Source: Turnera subulata
Lineage: Eukaryota; Streptophyta; Magnoliopsida; Malpighiales; Passifloraceae
Direction: 5' to 3'
Assembly: GCA_028386065.3 (NCBI GenBank)
Contig: JAKUCV010003182.1
Coordinates: 1 to 64,000, forward strand
Length of the DNA stretch: 64,000 bases
Shown here piece after piece: positions 21,731-32,376 of the stretch. The notes under the pieces are model-generated. The model was not told the origin of the DNA. It was given only the letters and a program-made list of their open reading frames with translations, and did not search any database. Positions within the stretch are counted from its first letter, which is position 1; each line of letters opens with the position of its first letter. The position numbers and the translations under genes are program-made.

Positions 21731-24700
21731 AAATTTTGTGAAGCCATATATGTGAGGAGAGTTTTTTTTTAAAATCATATAATCTTTTTTTTTCTTTTGT
21801 ACCTATACACTGTAATTAGAGACTCAAATACAGGTTTATAACTATACGTCAACACCATTCAATGTAACCATTTTTCTGGGATTGTTGAAATTGATCCCAT
21901 ATATATCCGATGATTAATATATAATCGAAAAGATTTTGAAATAAAAGCCTGTACTTTTCAAGGTAGCTTTAGGAGTTTGTAAGTAGTAGTTGTCACATGT
22001 TTTTCTTCGTTTTGTTGAGATTGTTACATCTACCAGGTTGATCATTTTTAGCCGTATTTTATAGTTGTATTAATTGCAGAAGATAAGTATAATACTGCGA
22101 TGCATTAGACTAGGATGAACCAGCAGCATTTGAGCTTCCTTAAACCAGAATTGTATCCTCTCCTATTAAACAATTTCAGGGTGTCCCTTGCTTATGATTG
22201 TTATTACTGTTATTTCCAAATTTTTCTGACATCATGGGTAAGCCCCAAGTCAGGCATTGACTATTATGTTAGTTTTGGACATGAGATCAGTTCAGTTGGC
22301 GTTGGAGAGGGCTTTTTGGGCAGATGAGCTACTAATTTGGCTTATGTGACATGTGCAAGATCAGCGGAAGAATTGGCTTTGCCATGTATAGCGGATCACC
22401 ATTCACCATGTTTTCCAGGCCAGCTTACCTGCAAAGTTGGCAAATGGTTGACCCTTAGTGATTAGGGCCACTAACCCTGTGCGTGCGGCGGCGGCGAACT
22501 ACGGCGACGACAACGGACAACGGGACCAGCTCAAGCCTGTGTTCATTGTGGGCCTGCAACGCTTCCCTTCCATGTTTTAGTGGCTGATACCCGATGAGCC
22601 TCATTTGTTGATTCGGGCCCGAGACACTTTGTGAGGTGACATTAGTCCAATTGTCATTTCTTTTTCTTAATTTTCAAATTCTAGCTCACCGCCTTCAACT
22701 GAATATCATCTTTTACATATTGTTTTTCAATAGAGTACAGCGTTGACTATATATTTGTCTTCAATTTTTATTACTTTAAACACCCGAAAATTGTTTTGTA
22801 TTCTTATTATGATTTTCAAAATGGGCATTTTGTGGGGTTGGCAACCAGGAAAGAGAAGGAAAAAAGAAGGGCGTAGATTTACACTTTTACTTCTGTTTTT
22901 CTTTTTTTTTTAAGAATTGGAATTCATCAAGTCCAGATCAAAAAATAAAGAAAGAAAAAGAACTCTTCCAAAGAAGAAAAAAAGGAGGGAAAGAAAAAGG
23001 TTCACACTTCTACCGCCCAACTGGTCCAGAGTCGCAAGTTATAATGATCGTGTAAAGATATGGTGTGCCTAATGTGGATTAGAATATCTCACCTTAAGGA
23101 TATGCACTATATTTTTCAGATATTGATAATGGTGGAGAGTGCACCATCTTAATTAGTAATCTAATCGCCAACAATTCTTTGCCTTCAATATTGAAAACTT
23201 CATCGAGTTTGGTTGTGAATCTTGTTTTTGATCATATTAATTGTCAATTTGACGAAAAACTAGTACTTGAAAGTTCCAGTTATTGACGAAGCCAACAGAC
23301 AATACAATCAACCTCACAAGCTTGGAAAACATGGAGCTGAGATTTGTTGGGTTAACTTTTTGAGAAGTGCAAATACCAAAAAAGAGAAAAAGGGGACGAA
23401 ACTGTCATCCCCTTAACCCTCTTTTCGTTGGAGCAGAATTTCCCATTAAAGTTTATTGCCAGTTGGCCGTCTAATTAATTATCAAGGTTTATTTATTTAG
23501 CAACTAATCTAGAAAAAGAAAAGCCATTTTCAAAGTAATTTCAGTAGTCTCCTAAGTCCTACCATAAAAAAAATGATAACCGTATTATTACTTTTCTTCC
23601 TATTTTGTTTACGGTAGGTATATTTTAGGCCAACGAGTGTTCTTATCCGAGATGGATGGCATCCAAAGCGAATATTAGGAAGAGAAATGAGTTCAGATCC
23701 TCAGCATAAGAAGCTAATTAAGATTCTTACACGCTAATGAATTTGGCAACCTTGAACCATGCATGAACCAACCTCCACCCCATTTTTTAAACAAGACCAA
23801 CTTCTACATTTAGGAGCCGATAAGTGGCCAAGACATGGTGTGTGTGTAATACAAGACAATTTTTTGCTTAGTTAGACCTGGAAAGCACTTAGTTCCAAAA
23901 GGGAAACTTGGTGGTAGTAACAGTCACTAGCTCTTAATCACAATAGTGGTTTGACCAAAAACAGGAAAGAAAAATCACTATGGTGGGAATCTGGTTTAGG
24001 TTTTATAACTTTACCCCAAACCCACGTCACCATTGCATCTTCGCAGATATCACATTGTAAACAACTTTCTAATATGGCCACAATTATCATATCCCTTCCC
24101 AATCTTTACACTCTGTTTAGTATATTCCTATGCTTTGTCCTTTGTCCAAATCCCTTCATAAGCCATGCAAATGACTAAATTTCATTCATTCGTGCTATTT
24201 TTAGCCAGAAAGGCTGTCGTCTTATAACCAAACAGTAATAAATGAAGGGGAAAAAAGTATAGGAGTGATATTTCTGGTTTGAACTGCAGTTAATAGCAAT
24301 TTTAATATGCTCACGTCATGGATTTTAAATTGGAGTATCCTGTACCCATAATTTGCAGAGTGAAAATTGACTTTGGAAAATTCTGATAGTTTTTAGGATG
24401 TAGCTTAATTACTTTTAAAATTTTTTTTCGAACTTTTAAGTTTTAATACTTTTTTCATATACGGGCTCATCAGGGCCTTCTAAAACTGGCTTAAATGGGC
24501 TTGGAAAGGTGCCCCGCTTCAGGTCCGTCATTAAAACCTAATAACCTTGTCTCTAGGCCCAACAAGTGATGCTGAATCATCAAAGAGTTCATCCCACGTC
24601 ATCAGTTTCTTCTTCTTAGTTTTCTCTTTGTCATTTAATTGTCAAACTTACTTGACAATTGTTTAATCTGTATTGACGAATCACACATTGAAATGAATGT

Positions 24701-27700
24701 CATTGTTTGTGAAGAATTTAACTGTATTGGGAATTGAAATGAAATCCACCCATCACCCTTCTTACCAAACATATGTGTAGATACTTGTCGCTTAAAATCT
24801 GAACCACGTTAGTATATGCATTAATAATTTGATTTTTGAGAGTCATACGTGCTCTACATATGTTGAGAGACAAAGGGTATCCTTAATTTCACAATTAAAT
24901 GGTGTTGCACAATCAGGCGTGAAGTATTTTATGTTTTCCTTATTGTTATTTCGATATATATTCCAAATTTTGTTCCAATAAATTGATAGTCGTCTTTGAC
25001 TACTTTGTTCGATATCAGGGGCGGGGGGCGAATTATTTTTATGATTCTGTACGAGTCAACTGTATCAGGATTTGAATTATATATATTTTCCTATATAATT
25101 CTGTACACTAGATAGTGATCGTAAGTACCATTGTTGATGCTGGTAAGGGGATATCTTGCCAATTAATTGATGAATTCACCTAATCAAGATTCCCAATACG
25201 GGTACATACTACATATATATGAATCATGATGTCAAAAATATTGGTGACTACAGGATCAAGGTGATAAAGAGGGACGATAAAGATCATACTTATTACTAAA
25301 TGCTTGCTCCATTACTATATCTATGTGCAACAGAGGTGCATTCAGGATATTGCTCACGCGAAAGAAATTGAGTACCTGTCAAATCAAATTGAATATGGTA
25401 AAGATCAGATATCAGTACTGTATTAGGTATCAAATGTATGGAGCCACTTTCCTGGTTTGCTTTGTTGGAATCGAGCTCTCATGCCATTAAGGTTCCTAAC
25501 TAGATATTCCTTGTCAAAAACCGTAGTGTAACCTCGAGCGAACCACATTTCTCGTAACATCTAAACATAGATGACGACATTTTAACACAACATCAACCTA
25601 TATTTATTATATTATTCATGACCTTACGGTTTTGAGGGAATTCTTATAAGTTCATTGTACACAGCGAGGGGAAAGAAACAATGCCAAAACGTGCTTCGGC
25701 CATCAAGGTATGTGACCATATTTAAGTTCGTCATTATACTAGCTATATTGTGTGCATTTTGACTTGGTAGTGGAATAAATTAATACCAAAGTGTTGCCGC
25801 TACATATGTCAATGTTGTGAGACCAATAGAAGCTTTATTAATTCAACGCGTATTGAATCTTATTGATGCTTTGTAGTTAATGAGAATAGATAGCAAATTC
25901 TATGGTGCTCTCAAGCTATATCGATCAAGTGTGGTATCCTACTACGCTCTAATCCTACTATCAGTACTAGTACTTGTAGCTGAAGTTGAAATTTGGGAAA
26001 AAACTTTATCCTCCAACAGGAACGTGTAATTGGGTGTTTTCCACATGGAGTGCGATTGTGTTAGAATAAATGGGTGGCACACTAGGTCGAGGACTGGGTC
26101 TACTAACCCCTAACAAAACGGCATTTACTACTCGCCCATGGAAAACAAGCGCTTTCTCAGTGGAAGGGGAAGTTAAATTAGTTTCCTACACATTTCCCAC
26201 CCTTCGTTTTCCCTTCATCAGACATTTCAACCAAAGATCCAAATTTGAAGGAAAGTTACCCGAAAAAGAGTTGCATATTCCCATTTGTTTAAGAGATCTT
26301 AATTAAATGTCATTTAATTAATTTATAATACTAAAATATTGAAATGGAGGGGAAAAGGCAGGTAGCCGGACCAGCCGGCAATGCTAAAGCTGCCAACGTT
26401 GGCAATTGAGGGAGAATATTGTGTAAGAAAAGGAACACAACAAATCTCTTGTTTAATATACGGTGTTAGAGAGAACATTAAGCCAGGAAAAAGAAACAGC
26501 TACGTCAGTCTGGCCAATTGGAACAAAGTAGTAATACTCTCACATGTCAATCCATAATTCGGTAGATGAATGTAGTGAGTTGACAATATTCAAGTAGGGT
26601 CCTAATTTATCTGGTCCATCACCACTAAACACGCCCAGTTGCAAAGGTTAAAAAGTATTTTGAAGAAGCTAATTTACCCACCAATTAAATCTGAGAAAAA
26701 AAAAAGAAGAAGAAGATTACTTCTTTGGCCGCTCAATATTTACCAAGGTGACCTTTTCAAGTTCTAGCAACTAGAGACTAGTAATTTGTTTGTTTTTCTA
26801 GCACTACTAACCCATATTTTGTAAGCAAAGTAACTTGCAATACAAAATGAGAGACCGATGATGACACATTTTGGCGATATATACTGTAGTGAGTGTCCTA
26901 ATATTAGGAGATGAGGAGGTGGCCAAGCCGCGTGATAAATGCTTTTGTGGGATTTAAGGATTCTAAATTAGTCTGATTTGTGTGTATGTGTACATATGTT
27001 CATAGTTTCGATATTTACGCTGTGGAGTCGTCTTCTCACAAAAGAGGGCATTTTTTGTGGATTTATGTTGTGCTCATCGTTACAACAAACCCAGCAGTTT
27101 TCCTAACTGGTACAGACAGTGAAACAAGGAGCAGTTCTTTCTGGTTAACCTCCTCATAATTCCCACAATACCCTTCTAGTTTGAGAATTTTTTTCTTTAT
27201 ATACCTCACAAAATGCAAAAAAATAATTTAAAGGATATTCAGTTATTTTCTTAACAGTGAGATAAAAGGGAATAAAATAATTACAAATTTGATATTTTGT
27301 TCTATTCAGATATTGAAACCAAAAATGGTTGGACAGTTGCAGCTTGCTCCATTTAGTGTTTAGTTAAACTTTTTCACGTTATCTAATTAAAATTTGGAAT
27401 AAAATCCCTTGTAGTAAAATCTTGGATAACATATGTATAGAGTATCTAACTACTCTAATCTTTGCTCAAACTGGCAGATAGTAATACCTTTTTTCTTTCA
27501 TTTTTAGAAAAAGAAAATGATGATATCTTAAATATCAAGGGAATTACAAAAATTGCCAATTTCAGTGAAAAAATTATGTTTTTTTAAATGTTTGATAGGG
27601 AAGGGTATTTTAGGGAATAGATGGATGGAGAAGAGAAAAGAATGGCTGAGAATAAATACAGAAACGGGCAAGCCTCGCATGTTACATGTCGCTCTTCCTC

Positions 27701-27829
27701 CCTTTCATGCATACGCTTTAATTGTGTTCTATTTATTGTTCTAATGCCGTTTTTAAAACAAAAGCCAATTTACTGCAAAAATCAAAATTGTTAATTCAGG
27801 GAACAGTGTAGTATTTTGCAACTTTGTTG
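21731..27829. other. Intergenic, about 6 kb between the two ZAT genes
   Basis: No supported gene is seen. A small GC-rich patch at 22481-22545 with GGCGGCGGCGAA and CGACGACAACGG looks foreign to its AT-rich surroundings but has no frame of note. An ORF at 24074-24178 starts with a hydrophobic, signal-peptide-like stretch but is only 34 codons. The rest is low-complexity AT-rich DNA. Confidence 0.45.
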
Positions 27830-27836
27830 TATATAT
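27830..27836 (+). promoter_or_regulatory. TATA-like element upstream of the second ZAT gene
   Basis: 'tatatat' lies 214-220 bp before the ATG and is followed by a CT-rich leader with a (TTC)n run near 27995-28015. A short upstream reading frame of 10 codons plus stop (27853-27885) would lie at the very start of such a transcript. Confidence 0.35.
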
Positions 27837-28049
27837 CTCTCTTGGTGGAGGGATGCTTGTCACCTACTCCTTTTTGGGCTTTTAGTTTTCCACTCTCCCT
27901 CAACTTCTTTCCCCCTTAGAGAAAGAGAAATCCAGAGCTCACAAACTTTTCACAGAGAGAGAAACAGGGCCAGATATATATACATATATATTCTTTCTTC
28001 TTCTTCTTCTTCTTCTAACTCTCTCTTGCTGTTGTTGTTGGGTCTGTTA

Positions 28050-29216
28050 ATGGAGAGACACAGGTGTAAGTTGTGCTTCAAGACCTTCTCTAATGGAAGA
28101 GCTTTGGGTGGTCACATGAGGTCTCATTTGTTGAACCTTCCAATTCCTCCAAAGCCAGAGGAAGAATATCCACCCATCCAACTCGGTGAAGATACTGAGT
28201 CAGCCTCATCCGCATCGCCCTCTTCTTCTTCATCATCTTCAGAGGATGAAGGTGGAGGTGAAGGGGAAGACAAGGGTGCTTATTATGGCCTGAGAGAGAA
28301 TCCCAAGAGAAGTATTCGCCTGGGAGATCCAGAGTTCTCGTTTGCCATTGATGCAGGGTCTGTTGTTCTTCAAGACAGAGAGAGCGAGACCGAGTCATCC
28401 AAGAACCCAACTCGAAGACGATCTAAGCGGACACGTAAATTCTTGGAACATCAATATTATCATCACCAGAGACGAGGACAGGAACAAGACAACAACAACA
28501 TCATCATCAACACCAACATCAACAACAACGTAATTAAGAAGCATAGTTTTAGCAAACTCAGTAAGACAACCGAGTCATGGGCCGAGCCTGAACCGGTGAG
28601 TTCAATCTCTGACACCACAACGGAAGAAGATGTTGCTTTCTGTCTCATGATGTTGTCAAGAGACAAATGGAAGAGAAAAGAACAAGAATTATACCAATAC
28701 GAACAAGAAGAGGAAGCAGAGGCTGAAAAGTCCATTGAAGAAACAACAGATGAATCGGATGAATTCTACAAATCTTGCAAGAGTACAACAACTAAGAGTG
28801 CTCGAGGAAAGTACAAGTGTGAAACATGTAATAAGGTCTTTAAATCTTATCAAGCTTTGGGAGGGCACAGAGCAAGTCACAAGAAGCTGAAAGTCTCTGC
28901 ACCAATTCAAGAACCAGCAGACACTAATGCAGGTACTTCGGGTTCTGTTCCAGAGAAGAAAATCCACAAATGCCCATATTGCAATAGAATTTTCTCATCC
29001 GGGCAAGCTCTGGGAGGGCACAAGAGATCTCATGTAACTGGTGTAGCTGCTGCTGCAAATACTGCTACTGCTACTACAAGTAACTCCACAAAATTTGGAG
29101 ACAACCTGAGCTTGATTGACCTGAATCTTCCTGCCCCAGTTGATGATGATGACATTAGCCAAATCGAGCTCTCTGCAGTGTCCGATGCAGAATTCGTGAA
29201 CTACAGCAGACGGTGA
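28050..29216 (+). CDS. ZAT-type C2H2 zinc-finger repressor, three fingers and EAR motif
   Basis: The gene is intronless and encodes 388 residues. Finger 1 (C6, C9, H22, H26) begins almost at the N terminus (MERHRCKLCFKTF) with RALGGHMRSH. Fingers 2 (C257-H277) and 3 (C308-H328) carry QALGGHRASHKK and QALGGHKRSH. An acidic Ser/Glu tract lies at about 50-75, a basic KRTRK patch follows, then the EEDVAFCLMMLSRDKW box, and the EAR motif LSLIDLNLP at 353-361. The layout matches the gene at 20240 but lacks its degenerate second finger. This is the ZAT1/ZAT4/ZAT9-like arrangement of plant transcriptional repressors. The frame is open 78 codons upstream without an in-frame ATG that matches the family, so the start was placed at MERHRC by homology. 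It appears intact. Confidence 0.93.
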   Translation: MERHRCKLCFKTFSNGRALGGHMRSHLLNLPIPPKPEEEYPPIQLGEDTESASSASPSSSSSSSEDEGGGEGEDKGAYYGLRENPKRSIRLGDPEFSFAIDAGSVVLQDRESETESSKNPTRRRSKRTRKFLEHQYYHHQRRGQEQDNNNIIINTNINNNVIKKHSFSKLSKTTESWAEPEPVSSISDTTTEEDVAFCLMMLSRDKWKRKEQELYQYEQEEEAEAEKSIEETTDESDEFYKSCKSTTTKSARGKYKCETCNKVFKSYQALGGHRASHKKLKVSAPIQEPADTNAGTSGSVPEKKIHKCPYCNRIFSSGQALGGHKRSHVTGVAAAANTATATTSNSTKFGDNLSLIDLNLPAPVDDDDISQIELSAVSDAEFVNYSRR

Positions 29217-30660
29217 TGATTGATCAGTTCCTTTTTAAGTAAGAAAAATTTTGGCATACTTTTGCGTGTTGATTTTGTGATCTAAAAATCATGCAGAAAT
29301 TTGTTCTTCTTTTGTTCTTCATTTTTACATGGTTCTTATTTATCCTCAAAACTATTTCTTCGCGCAAATTCTAACTGTAATTCATTCATAGCTAGTTCTG
29401 TTTCTGTAACAAAACTGAGTTAGAAAAAAAAAACAAAGAGAAACAACATAGTAAGTTTACTACTTATATGTTACTCCTTCTTGATTACATGTAAGAATCT
29501 GAAGTTAGAATTTCTGGGTTCGTTTGTTTAATTTGTTTGTTGGGTGGGAATTAAGTGTCTTGATTCTTGAAGCATTCTTGTTACTGGGTTCTGTTCAAAG
29601 GTTTCCAGCTGTTGTGCTAGTTGTTTCACCGGTCGTTTTCTCAACTGAAAATGTCATTCTCAAAGTAAGTTCTTCTTCTGATCAAAATAAAATCTTCTGT
29701 AACTTTTTATTAATAGCAAAATAGCTTCCACCACCTGGCATTACTGGCATTGTACAGGTCGTAAGCAAATTCTACCTTTTTGCGACTGTTCCATCTCATA
29801 CCTTCTCTCTCACAGCCATTTTCTTGCTCCTCTGTCTCAGTTTCTGACTGTTTCAAGCTTACTTTTAAAAACCAGATCTGATTTGCTGAAGCAGCAGAAG
29901 ATTATACAAGATATTAGTACCATTTAATGAATTCAATACCCTTGAGCATGCGTAAACATATCTGATTTTTACATTAAATACTTCTTCCATATGTTGGTCC
30001 TTGGAAACCTAGAAAGCTGAAACAGAAAAGACTAGAAAAGAAAACAATCCCTTTCCTGTCAGAATAAGATGTTTGGTCTAGCATGCAAAGTATCTAGTTT
30101 GATATTATGTCCAAAAAAAAAAAAGAATTATCTCATGTGACCCATTAGTATGAAAATTTCAGATTCGTTCATTTAATTTGTAATAAATGGAAACAAGATG
30201 TCTAGTGTTTTTGAAAAGGTCTATTTTCTTTTTTGGTTTTACCAAAAAAAGAAATGTTGCAGTAATTTTAGGGCTGCCTTCACTTTTCCTTTTTGGACAG
30301 TATTATCTGTAGGAGCCTCAAGGAAAGTAACACGATCCTTAAGGATGTGGATTTGCGTTTCTTCGGCTTTTCATGCCATGTGTGTGTGGGTTTAATTAAC
30401 ACGTTATGAAAATAAAATTTTCCTTATTTATTCGATAATCAGGATTATATGTACCGAAATTCAATATAACTAACTAAATTTGCAGCTCGTATGTGTATTT
30501 ATTCATATTTCCTATAATGTCCTCCAGTAAGCTCTCATTTGCAAATTACTCTAGCTTTTGGCCTAAATAATTTAGAGTATTAGCAATTTCTTGATGGTCA
30601 TTTATTTGGGTATGCGGTCAATGAATTTGTTTCCCTTTGTTTTTCCCTCAAAATATATCG
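29217..30660. other. 3' flank of the second ZAT gene and intergenic DNA
   Basis: No gene is supported. Frames at 29524-29724 and 30198-30395 are short and featureless. Confidence 0.5.
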
Positions 30661-32376
30661 ATTTCTTACTAAATGTATAGAATGGGATTATCGACTTCAA
30701 ATGGCTAAAAAGCTAAATTCTTTTTCTTATAGAAAGTACATAAATAACACTGGTGCGTATTTGAGTGTTGGATTGCTGAGATTAGTATGAGTCAACGAGG
30801 TGGGGCTTCCTTATTACAGTAACAGGTCCTTGCATTGGACTACTGGTGATGCCAATTAGTCAGTCCTTTCACTTGATAAATACTAGGATGATTCTTTTTC
30901 TTTAAAAATGATTCACGGCAACAGTGAAAAAACCATAGTATATTTTCGATATTAGTATAAAGATCCTATTCTTTTTTTTTTTTTATAAGTATAAAGATCC
31001 TATTCTTAATTCCATGCCATTTGCAACAGATTGATGAGGCACTAACTCATTAAGATTTATCAACATAACATGGTCAAATCGTAATGACGTCAAAGGTTAA
31101 TGCTCAAAACTAATATTGATACATTTTGACCGTGATAAAATATATCGCTAGTTTATTTTGTTTCCGTTAGCATACTGTGAACTGTTGCATCGTTTTCAGT
31201 TTGTCTCTTAAAAAATTATTTGGCAATATGAAAGATGAGTTCGGTTAAATGACATTACATCGACTCTGGTACGAAATTATGACATTTAAGGAAGAAAACC
31301 ATCCTTAATGCGTACTATCTTAAACACTTAAAAATATATGCAAAATTAACTCCCGAAACAAATCAATTGATTCGACTGTATTCACTTTTCACTTTGCTTG
31401 CAATCAGCAATATTCTGAGCACTAAGACTGCCACCTCTATAGTGGTTTACATTCGAAGCAAGATTCAGGGAGAATTTAGAATAACTAAATTAAAATAACT
31501 AACATTTTTGGTAGAAAATTTATAATATTACAAACCGATCATAAGTCAGGAGATTATGCATGCATCTGGGTCTTATGAGCTTAAAAGCTTTAAATAGAGA
31601 TCTAGCATATCGTATTTAATAAAGTAAAGTCATATATAATATACATATCCTACCAAAGACGGGAAGCTCCAATCCCGATAAAAACCATGAACATTTTAGT
31701 AGTACGATTCCATTACATGGCTTCTATATGTCGCGAGAACAAGGCACCGAGGAGGAAGCTGCATTTGCATGTTTAGTTTGTTTAGGTAGTCGGTACAGTT
31801 TACACTTCCAAAATACTAAATACTAATTGGAAAAACTTTCTTTTGACAATTGACATCCTCGATCGGCCAATATCCATTAACTTACTGGTACCACAAGCCA
31901 ACTTGCACCGGTTTCCTTCAATTCCACTGATTCCAAGTCAAATGCATATTTTCCAATTTTTTACTTCAAGTTTATAAAGGTGCAAATTGGATACTTAAAG
32001 GTGCAAATTGGATACTTATAGATAATGTACTACCCCATTGTGTATCTATTTACACTGACATGGAACAGAGGAATATTAGTGATAGTTTGGTCAACGTACA
32101 AAGATCAATTGTTTGGTTTGGTTTTAAAGCGAAGTCATATTTGTAGGATACAATTCATAATAATATCTCAGAAGTTCCAAATTGTACCATAAGGTGTAAC
32201 CTCTATAAAGCAGAGGAGGAAAACGCACCGGCTTTATCAAGCAACAACGTCAGATTCTTACTATTAGGTGTCATATAATATATTACACGTACTGATTTCT
32301 GATTTAATAAAGACCATTATGAATGAGACTGATTCTCTACATCAGCAGCAATATTTGGGCTAAGCCTAATTAAGAT
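30661..32376 (+). repeat. Dispersed duplication, copy 1 (about 1.7 kb)
   Basis: This stretch is highly similar along its whole length to 59649-61313, in the same orientation 29 kb away. Shared blocks include 'gtatttgagtgttggattgc', 'tcgcgagaacaaggcac' and 'gaggaggaaaacgcaccggc', separated by scattered substitutions and small indels. No open frame is conserved between copies, and I found no terminal inverted repeat or target duplication at the ends. It could be an uncharacterised non-coding element, a pair of solo LTRs, or a segmental duplication. Confidence 0.85.
30973..30987 (-). repeat. Poly(T) micro-insert with 19-bp target duplication, absent from the paralogous copy
   Basis: T12 followed by 'ata' lies between perfect copies of 'agtataaagatcctattct' (30954-30972 and 30988-31006). 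The second copy of the surrounding 1.7-kb repeat has only one copy of this sequence and no T-tract (59990-60008), which is the empty site. The event is therefore an insertion that post-dates the duplication. Confidence 0.8.

Noticed and set aside
24074..24178. 34-codon frame with a signal-peptide-like start
   Set aside because: Too short, no mature peptide after the hydrophobic segment, and no convincing donor to extend it.
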